NCBI GenBank assembly: GCA_011754535.1
Contig: JAAQVN010000001.1
Span: 2,728,001 to 2,792,000, forward strand
Reading direction: 5' to 3'
Origin: Enterobacter asburiae
GTDB lineage: Bacteria > Pseudomonadota > Gammaproteobacteria > Enterobacterales > Enterobacteriaceae
DNA length: 64,000 nucleotides
Below are positions 59,201 to 64,000 of this stretch, one piece after another. The notes beneath the pieces are model-generated. The model was given only the letters and a program-made list of their open reading frames with translations, did not search any database and was not told the origin of the DNA. Within the stretch, counting starts at the first letter, position 1; each line of letters opens with the position of its first letter. A program made the translations under genes and the position numbers.

Positions 59201-60644
59201 CCCAGTGCATCAGCGGCCAGGTCTGGTTGCCGTCGAAATGGCTGGCAGCGGTAACGCGCTGCGGGAATCGTTCATCTTCATAGCGCAGGGTGACGTCGAT
59301 TGCCCGCGGCTCGTCGTGCAGGCCGACCAGCCTGCCGTGCTCGTCCCACTCCGTCAGCAGCGCGTTGCCGTATTCATCGCTGAGGGAGGCCAGACGCAGG
59401 ATGGAGGGATTCACCCGGGTTGGTTTATACAGACGCCACACCGCGCCGTCATCGTCGGCAATCGCCACGTCGCCACTCTCATTGCGGCGGATAATGATGC
59501 CTTCGCTGATGCTGTAAAACGCGCGGTCGACAGGTGGCAGCCCGAAGCTCAGCTCGCGCCCGGTTTCGTCGAACCAGGTGGCGTTGTCTTCTTCCAGCGC
59601 CAGATAGCTGTCAAAGGTGGTTGCCCAGCCCAGACCGAACAGCCCTTCGCGAGTGGTCAGGCTGTTGTAGCTGCGCTGCCAGCGAAGCGGGAAGCGCCCC
59701 GGCAAGGAAAAATCGAGTTCGTCGTCGTCATTCAGCACCTTCACGCCGGTGGCGGCGTGAACCGGGTGCGAGGATCCGAACACGGCATTCACCGCCATAT
59801 CGGCCAGCATCCCACCGCCGGCCGCTGCCAGCGCGCAGGGCATGTTTTTGAGGATCTTGCCCGGGCGCCCGCGCAGCAGGGAGAGCGCAATCATCCCCAG
59901 CGCCAGGCCCGGCGTTTTACCGCTTTTGATATCGCGGACCGTGAGCGTGTCCCCGCCGATGATCACGTTCGGGGAGACATCGTCGGAAACGGTGCCTTCG
60001 CAGGTGGTGCGATCTTTCGCACGCACCGCGGGCTGCCCGTTGATAAAGACGCTTTTAGAGCCTTCCGCCAGGTACTGCGGCCCGGAGTGTTTTTCACACG
60101 CCACCTTATCTTCTTCCAGCGGCGAGGTTCCCGCGGCGGCAGAAGCCACGCTCGGCTGCCACATTTCGCTGCCAAACTGTCCGGCGGCGGAAAGCAGCAT
60201 GCCCGCGTAATCGGCAAAGCTGCCCGGCGACTGCGGCTCAGGGGAAGGGGTATCGGCGGGCGTCAGCGTGCCTGCCGCGCGCGCGGCGGGGATAGCATTG
60301 GTGAGAACGTTATTTGAACCGGTGGTGATTTTACCCGCAGGTGACGGTGGGAAAAGCGCATTGCCTAATCCTTCCGCGGCGTTGCTGATATCGTCGGTAA
60401 TACCCGCCACGTTCGCCAGCACGCCACCGATAATCCCGCTTAACAAACAGCTGGATCCAATTGCCGCCACGCCTGCGGCAGCAGCACCCGCACCGAGTAG
60501 AGGCGCGGCAGCCGTTGCCGCCAGCCCTACCGCCGCGCCAATCACCGCATAGGCGGCACCTTCCGCCACAATGCTGGTGATGTCAGCAAAAATGCTGGAG
60601 TGAATAATCTCGTCGCCCTTACGAGCCGCGTTGTTATCGCTCAT
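56256..60644 (-). CDS. Full-length PAAR-Rhs polymorphic toxin (type VI secretion effector)
   Basis: 1462 residues. Order: N-terminal pre-PAAR motif AARKGDEIIH; two hydrophobic helices (~30-85) typically held by an EagR chaperone; Pro-rich linker; PAAR domain (~175-245: ACEKHSGPQYLAEGSKSVF, INGQPAVRAKD); Rhs shell of YD repeats (~290-1350); core end DPIGLAGGINLYQYG...RIDPLGL with the self-cleavage signature. The ~110-residue tip after DPLGL (VIRYMSKDEAIAS, KAIWVNHDSRPGFNPG, KRNEPGAKGIGKNIL) is unrecognised. Its start RYMS-x-E-A resembles some ADP-ribosyltransferase-type Rhs tips. Delivered by a T6SS not in this window. Followed by the candidate immunity gene. Confidence 0.93.
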   Translation of the reverse strand: MSDNNAARKGDEIIHSSIFADITSIVAEGAAYAVIGAAVGLAATAAAPLLGAGAAAAGVAAIGSSCLLSGIIGGVLANVAGITDDISNAAEGLGNALFPPSPAGKITTGSNNVLTNAIPAARAAGTLTPADTPSPEPQSPGSFADYAGMLLSAAGQFGSEMWQPSVASAAAGTSPLEEDKVACEKHSGPQYLAEGSKSVFINGQPAVRAKDRTTCEGTVSDDVSPNVIIGGDTLTVRDIKSGKTPGLALGMIALSLLRGRPGKILKNMPCALAAAGGGMLADMAVNAVFGSSHPVHAATGVKVLNDDDELDFSLPGRFPLRWQRSYNSLTTREGLFGLGWATTFDSYLALEEDNATWFDETGRELSFGLPPVDRAFYSISEGIIIRRNESGDVAIADDDGAVWRLYKPTRVNPSILRLASLSDEYGNALLTEWDEHGRLVGLHDEPRAIDVTLRYEDERFPQRVTAASHFDGNQTWPLMHWGYDARGQLASATDASGVVTREYRYNDHGLMVWHRMPGGLESEYRWKKFDHWRVVENRTSTGDGCRFSYDLAAGLTTVEHYDGQTRRHYWNAQNLIVRYVDERGENWCYEWDENELLTRRIDPLGNAVTFVYDEMGNRVQEIDADGNTRTTTWLEHRALPAAIIEADGSATRFWYDEHHGLKRVVDPMGQTTLLRRDEFGQVVEEVDAAGNSRYQEYNEAGQIVRTTDCSGRITRYRYHPLGWLVAEISADGEETRYRYDAAGRPVQLDRPEGWTESLKWNERGLPVKHAGADGKESEFRYDEAGRLTATRNTQGEEVRRRWDSRGRLIALENENGEAYQFHWGADSLLLEEVGLDGVASQYRYDACGRTIARTFAAGHPEAITHAFAWSASGQLVARTTPEGQTRYHYTPSGLLSRIGLHPALAADAWTTEAEQELAFDYDALGRVTREAGEHGELAWEYDALGNRTSVTLPDGRELKQFYYGSGHLLSIALDKLSVSDFTRDELHRETSRTQGLLTTRREYDRLGRLHRRDVFTGNAQRPSPRRWSRRWDYDYRNNLVREERDDNPFSWYRWQYDSAGRLLVQDGTLPGQEQWRWDAAGNPLEGSAEKVTHNRLTQLNGIRWRYDIHGRTVEKDNGQTRWHYRYDGEHRLTEVISQPRDRNRPQTQVSFRYDPLGRRISKTRRQMLGGQPTGKPVTTRFVWEGFRLLQEVHGDVPLTYVYSDQDSYDPLARIDGVDAPEIFWFHCQPNGTPERMTDIEGQVRWEGVNSAWGKLLRESETQVSGYSQNLRMQGQYLDRETGLHYNLFRYYDPDCGRFTQQDPIGLAGGINLYQYGANSLTRIDPLGLKQEEVIRYMSKDEAIASASERGGKGGLVPNNRGDKAIWVNHDSRPGFNPGNEKYRAVMTVNDSGVELLNQHSDISKVDYKETGLKDGVLSKRNEPGAKGIGKNILSRFNDKITSFQIEKKDAKGNWKKCGKRIT
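56728..57285 (-). repeat. Rhs core direct repeat, copy B (full-length gene)
   Basis: Counterpart of 53017-53574. The 9-base TGCCAGCGG at its right end (57277-57285) recurs at 57481-57489; joining these two removes exactly the 204 bp missing in the orphan. Confidence 0.9.
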
Positions 60645-60647
60645 GCC

Positions 60648-61088
60648 TTACACATTCCGGTTGTCGTTTAGCGTCAGACTCTGCTTAAGCGCGCTCCAGC
60701 GCACCTCGTCCTCTTCGGTGAATGTTCTTAATGCCGAGAGGATAAAAATCATCAATACCGGTTTGCCCGGCGTCTGAACGGCAAGCTGTTTTTGCCACAG
60801 GCGCTGTCCGTTACGGTCAAAGGTGGTCTCGACTTCCAGTCCGCTGATTTTTCCATCAGGACCGGCTTTTACGTTCCGGAATTCGCTCTGGGCTATCTCA
60901 CCCATCTGAGGACGCAGCACGTCCCACTGGCGATGAAACTCTTGTTCGTAGTCGCTGCCGTCCGGGATAACGCCGCGGCTGACCACCACGGATAGCCCGC
61001 TTTCGTCATCGCGAATAATGTTCATGCTGTTATCCTGCCAGGCAGCAGGAAATAGGGAAAACGAACCTTCCTGGAGGGTGTATTTCAT
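60648..61088 (-). CDS. EagR-type (DUF1795/DcrB-like) Rhs chaperone
   Basis: 146 residues from ATG 61088 (MKYTLQEGSFSLFPAAWQDNSMN); the longer frame from 61193 adds an unrelated hydrophobic stretch. Matches the DUF1795 pattern, with SLFPAAWQDNSMNI at the start and the end RWSALKQSLTLN. EagR proteins hold the N-terminal hydrophobic helices of PAAR-Rhs effectors before loading on VgrG. Ends 3 bases before rhs, same strand. Confidence 0.9.
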   Translation of the reverse strand: MKYTLQEGSFSLFPAAWQDNSMNIIRDDESGLSVVVSRGVIPDGSDYEQEFHRQWDVLRPQMGEIAQSEFRNVKAGPDGKISGLEVETTFDRNGQRLWQKQLAVQTPGKPVLMIFILSALRTFTEEDEVRWSALKQSLTLNDNRNV

Positions 61089-61164
61089 AAGTGAACTCGG
61101 GATGATTAATATGATGAGAAACAAAAGAGGCCAATACATGCTGGCCCTTTGGCTGGCTGTATAG

Positions 61165-62241
61165 TTATTTAAGCCACTGGCCTGACTGTTCAACTAAAAC
61201 ATGGTTGCCTTTGCTGACAACCAATTTCACGGGTGCGTACGTCACGGTGTAAGCGACTTCGCCATTTTTGTATGTTGAACCAATTATTTTACCTGCTGGA
61301 TCGTGCAGCGTTTTTCCCTTTAATGAGATGGTACTGTTATCGCTTTTGCGCACGCCGAGATAAACCATCTCGTCACATTCGCTATCAAAATGACCGCACG
61401 TGTTTATAAGAGAAATAGCGAATTTTTCGGTGTCCAGTTTTCTGGTTTCAGCGCTATAAACCGATGCGGCTTTACGTAACGTATAACGCAGCGGTGCATA
61501 ATAATTTCCTTTTTGAGGAGGAGTGACTAAACGCCATTCCATTGCACTCCCTTTTATTTCCAGAACAGCTCGTCCGCCTACGCCGCCAAACGATGAGTTG
61601 AACTCAACGCTGGCACGATTGCCAACGATCGCACCGCTAAGATTTTGCTCATCATCTTCCGGGCAATCTATGCGGTTTCCTCTCTGGGAGATATAGCAAT
61701 AGGAGCCTGTGATACGGTTACCTGATTCAGCTAAACGCAGGGTTAACGTTGAGTCGTTCTCGAATTCGCCGGCCCAAGTTCCGTCAAACGCGAGGCCTGA
61801 TTGGCTGTTCGTTGCAAAATGCTTCGCATTGAATCTGGCGGCCCACTGCAGAATATCGGCATGAATAACCGGGCTATTATCAGAAGACTGGTAATGAATA
61901 ACGTCCGACTCCGGAATCACCCAGGCCGCAAAGATTTTGCCGTCAGGATTAATGACCAGCGCGGACGCGTTCTCCTGATAGAGATCCTTTAGCCAGCCTT
62001 CAACAAACAATCCGCCACTTGGGGTGGTATGCGGTTCCCCGAAGACATCAAAGTTATCAATAAAGGTCTGGTAATGATTTCCCAGCGTCTTCCTGAGATT
62101 GTCTGTCACTTCGCTATCATTAACGATGCGACTAACCGTATTGAGCTTAGTGTATTGCGATAATTCAAGCGCCGATGACGTTTCAACGACGCCTGCCAAT
62201 AAAGCGGTGAACAAGACGACTGCCAAATATTTCTTGGTCAT
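61165..62241 (-). CDS. Predicted periplasmic protein, unrecognised
   Basis: 358 residues with a signal peptide (~25, cleavage near TSSA). The middle part (FDGTWAGEFENDSTLTLRL, ITGSYCYISQRGNRIDC, ASVEFNSSFGGVGGRAVLEI) looks like a small beta-barrel domain with a Cys pair. The N-terminal part is unique. It lies between an effector-type gene set and the EagR-Rhs set on the same strand, 3 bases after the preceding gene, so probably one operon. A role as periplasmic immunity or accessory factor is only a guess from context. Confidence 0.7.
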   Translation of the reverse strand: MTKKYLAVVLFTALLAGVVETSSALELSQYTKLNTVSRIVNDSEVTDNLRKTLGNHYQTFIDNFDVFGEPHTTPSGGLFVEGWLKDLYQENASALVINPDGKIFAAWVIPESDVIHYQSSDNSPVIHADILQWAARFNAKHFATNSQSGLAFDGTWAGEFENDSTLTLRLAESGNRITGSYCYISQRGNRIDCPEDDEQNLSGAIVGNRASVEFNSSFGGVGGRAVLEIKGSAMEWRLVTPPQKGNYYAPLRYTLRKAASVYSAETRKLDTEKFAISLINTCGHFDSECDEMVYLGVRKSDNSTISLKGKTLHDPAGKIIGSTYKNGEVAYTVTYAPVKLVVSKGNHVLVEQSGQWLK

Positions 62242-62244
62242 AAA

Positions 62245-62799
62245 TTACTCTGAACAGCCATTGTTGTAATTCATGCTTATTTTCAAAACGTTGCCGTCTT
62301 TCATCTCAAACGAGAGCGCTTTTTTACCCAACTCGTAGGTAATCCACTGTTCCCCCGAATCATTGTCGACCTGACCGGTACCGTATGCGCTGTTCAGTTC
62401 CTCTCTCGTTGAACCCACATGGATACCACGCGGCGTTGCGAAGCCTTGGTCAGTCAGCGTAATTTGAGACACGATATAATCATCAACGCTTCTTTCCGCT
62501 TTATCCCACCAGAGATTGGAACTGAATATTTCTAACCCAGCCCTTTGATGCTGGAAGAATTTATAGTTCATTCCGTCAAAAGGAACCTCACCGGTAAAAC
62601 TGCCTTCCACTGGCATTTCAATTTTACAGGCAATATCAGGAGTCCATCTGTCGCCCAGGGCGATGGGCTGGTCTTTGACCTTCACGGAAAAATCCTGTTT
62701 TGTCAGAACGGGCGGCATAGCCTCTGCCAAAACCACATTGCTACTCAGACAACTTAACATCAGGGAAAAACAAAGAAATATGGGCGTGTGTTTTTTCAC
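62245..62799 (-). CDS. Predicted periplasmic protein, candidate immunity
   Basis: 184 residues from a GTG at 62799, chosen because it opens a proper signal peptide (VKKHTPIFLCFSLMLSC...VVLA); the frame reaches up to an ATG at 62877 without a leader-like start. The mature part contains GIHVGSTREELNSAYG, a pattern also seen in other small enterobacterial secreted proteins. Family not recognised. The signal peptide would place it where a periplasm-acting effector could be neutralised. Confidence 0.65.
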   Translation of the reverse strand: MKKHTPIFLCFSLMLSCLSSNVVLAEAMPPVLTKQDFSVKVKDQPIALGDRWTPDIACKIEMPVEGSFTGEVPFDGMNYKFFQHQRAGLEIFSSNLWWDKAERSVDDYIVSQITLTDQGFATPRGIHVGSTREELNSAYGTGQVDNDSGEQWITYELGKKALSFEMKDGNVLKISMNYNNGCSE

Positions 62800-62893
62800 G
62801 TTAAACGTCACTGACTTGATGTAAATTACGCTCTTCACGGATGCTGCAAACCGGCAGCGAAATACCCGTGCCGGCATGAAAACACAACACTTA

Positions 62894-63400
62894 TTAACGA
62901 TCGTAACGCGACATAACGACTCTATTTAGGCATTCCTGGTTCATCACCGGAAAACTAAATGCCCATGCAAGTCCTCTCTCATCAGTAACGGTTCGGTATC
63001 CAACAGATTGTCCTGCGGTATTCCCACGAGGAATGTTAGAAATTTTAACATCAGGGAAATGAGTTTTGACTTGTTCGAGCGTAATGCAAGGCTGTTCGAT
63101 TACAAACGAGACAAGTGAAACGCTATTATCTCCGTTTCCCCATAAACGAACATCTAAATCGCTGATACGCGTTCCATCAGATAATGTGAATGGAACTGAC
63201 GTATAACGGTCTTTCACTTCTGGATTTTTTTGGACCAGTGGTTGATGGAAAAGTTTACTGACATCCTCGGTCTGTTTTCCCCAGACTGTTTTGAGTTCTT
63301 TAACAATATGCCATAACGAATCTTGGTTCATGTTTGTTTGTCCTGCGTAAGAAAAAGTTGAAAATAGTGGGAGCAAAAAGAGGATGGTATTTTTTGTCAT
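62894..63400 (-). CDS. Predicted periplasmic immunity protein for the adjacent metallopeptidase-like effector
   Basis: 168 residues from ATG 63400, one base after the effector's stop; an in-frame ATG at 63412 would overlap that gene by 11 bases. Signal peptide MTKNTILFLLPLFSTFSYA. The mature protein has two cysteines (QPCITLEQVKTHFPDV, NQECLNRVV). The family is unrecognised. Position right behind an effector and periplasmic export point to an immunity role. Confidence 0.7.
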   Translation of the reverse strand: MTKNTILFLLPLFSTFSYAGQTNMNQDSLWHIVKELKTVWGKQTEDVSKLFHQPLVQKNPEVKDRYTSVPFTLSDGTRISDLDVRLWGNGDNSVSLVSFVIEQPCITLEQVKTHFPDVKISNIPRGNTAGQSVGYRTVTDERGLAWAFSFPVMNQECLNRVVMSRYDR

Positions 63401-63401
63401 T

Positions 63402-64000
63402 CTACTTACCATAGAAACCCCCGTAATAATCGCTGTAATTGAGATCGGTACCCGAAGCTATTTCGCCTTTACCGTAGACTTTACCTATAGCTTTTGCAGC
63501 GTCAACCCGCGACAGCTCTCCACTTACCATTTTATCATAGGCTGCATTGTAAGCTTTGAGATTTTCCGGGCTTCCTGCTATATCAATATCAATACCGCCA
63601 TTCCCCAGAATTTCACGCTGTATTTTGATATTATTCAAGGTTGCACCACCTTCATCCATTAGCTGGCTGTTAATGAAGTTTTCTTTACTCGAATAATCTG
63701 CAGCAACAGGATATGTGGCATGTCCTGCTTCATGAGCTAAAGTTTGTACCGTCGTGGCCGTGTCTTCCATGTGTTCAGGATCCATAACGATCAATTTATT
63801 ATCCGCCTCAGCATAACTTCCCCCACCAGCCGCTCCTGGTTGAATCGCCCATCCCTTGTCTTTCAAATCTTTTAGCTGAGTTTGAAGGGTCGGTGACTTG
63901 TTGATTTGTTTAACAACATCATCATTGAAAGGCATAACGTCTGAGCTATTCGGATTATTTTTATAAACATAATTCCCTTTCAAAGGCGGGGCTGTTGTTG
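63402..64000 (-). CDS. C-terminal end of a large effector with zinc-metallopeptidase-like domain (5' end outside window)
   Basis: The frame is open to the window edge, reading ...TTAPPLKGNYVYKNN, so this is the tail of a longer protein and not a small gene; the TTG at 63983 is not its start. The HExxH zinc motif is in TLAHEAGHATYPV. A Gly/Glu-rich helix follows (LMDEGGATLNNIKI), with a possible third ligand in DEGG. Fits a T6SS-delivered metallopeptidase fused to a VgrG- or Rhs-like carrier. The secreted protein encoded next would be its immunity. Confidence 0.75.
   Translation of the reverse strand, partial: TTAPPLKGNYVYKNNPNSSDVMPFNDDVVKQINKSPTLQTQLKDLKDKGWAIQPGAAGGGSYAEADNKLIVMDPEHMEDTATTVQTLAHEAGHATYPVAADYSSKENFINSQLMDEGGATLNNIKIQREILGNGGIDIDIAGSPENLKAYNAAYDKMVSGELSRVDAAKAIGKVYGKGEIASGTDLNYSDYYGGFYGK

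Noticed and set aside
56640..60000. CRISPR-like repetition in the 56-60 kb region
   Set aside because: The repetition is at protein level (YD/Rhs repeats of variable spacing) with no identical short repeats and unique spacers.
56967..60317. Long plus-strand frames opposite the rhs gene (331 and 421 codons)
   Set aside because: Antisense shadows of GC-rich YD repeats; composition is Ala/Val/Arg-rich without domains, and the minus-strand Rhs protein is unmistakable.

Overview
The window is a chromosomal segment of an enterobacterium close to the Enterobacter cloacae complex. Nearly every housekeeping protein matches its E. coli counterpart in length and motifs, and the gene order follows the E. 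coli adhE-tdk-hns-galU-rssBA-ychJ-purU-tyrTV-nar-ychO-ychN-cha-kdsA-hemA-lolB-ispE-prs-dauA-ychH-pth-ychF block. An assimilatory nitrate (nas) cluster, an Lrp/DMT pair, a chemoreceptor and a MerR regulator are inserted in that backbone. The genus is inferred from overall similarity and not proven.

Layout. 1-9.3 kb: 3' end of adhE, tdk, hns, galU, rssB, rssA, ychJ, purU, two identical tRNA-Tyr genes followed by a structured repeat, then a divergent Lrp-type regulator and DMT exporter. 9.3-20.5 kb: respiratory nitrate reduction (narGHJI, narK, narXL) with FNR, IHF-like and NarL-type sites in the intergenic regions. 20.5-32.8 kb: ychO, then the assimilatory nitrate/nitrite operon (nasF, E, D, a fused nasC-nasB, nasA) read leftwards from a sigma-54-type promoter with a leader carrying an ANTAR-type hairpin and a terminator, and nasR, which encodes the antiterminator. 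Both nitrate systems therefore lie side by side. 32.8-38.1 kb: ychN, a dCache chemoreceptor, a small DUF1883-like protein, chaC, chaB, chaA. 38.1-51.3 kb: kdsA, sirB1, a relic of sirB2, prmC, prfA, hemA, then lolB-ispE-prs, dauA, a MerR regulator with its own dyad promoter, ychH, pth and ychF.

51.3-64 kb is accessory and mostly leftward. It is a polymorphic-toxin region: a frame-split YciI-family gene, an orphan Rhs C-terminal tip with its immunity gene, a decayed second copy of the ychF 3' end, a frameshifted gene and an Imm26-like orphan immunity gene, then a full 1462-residue PAAR-Rhs protein with a downstream 332-residue candidate immunity protein and an upstream EagR-type chaperone. Beyond these are three secreted (periplasmic) proteins, the last next to a zinc-metallopeptidase-like effector end that runs off the window. 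The tail and immunity genes are AT-rich while the Rhs core is GC-rich, as expected for modular tip exchange. These proteins would be delivered by a type VI secretion system encoded elsewhere.

Most interesting items: the uncharacterised Rhs tip/332-residue immunity pair; the metallopeptidase effector and its periplasmic partners; the orphan Rhs module with an exact 204-bp deletion between 9-bp repeats, next to a degenerate ychF copy; the YciI gene split exactly at a dnaX-type slippery heptamer; the NasC-NasB-NirD-like triple fusion; the sirB2 relic; and the structured element behind tyrTV.
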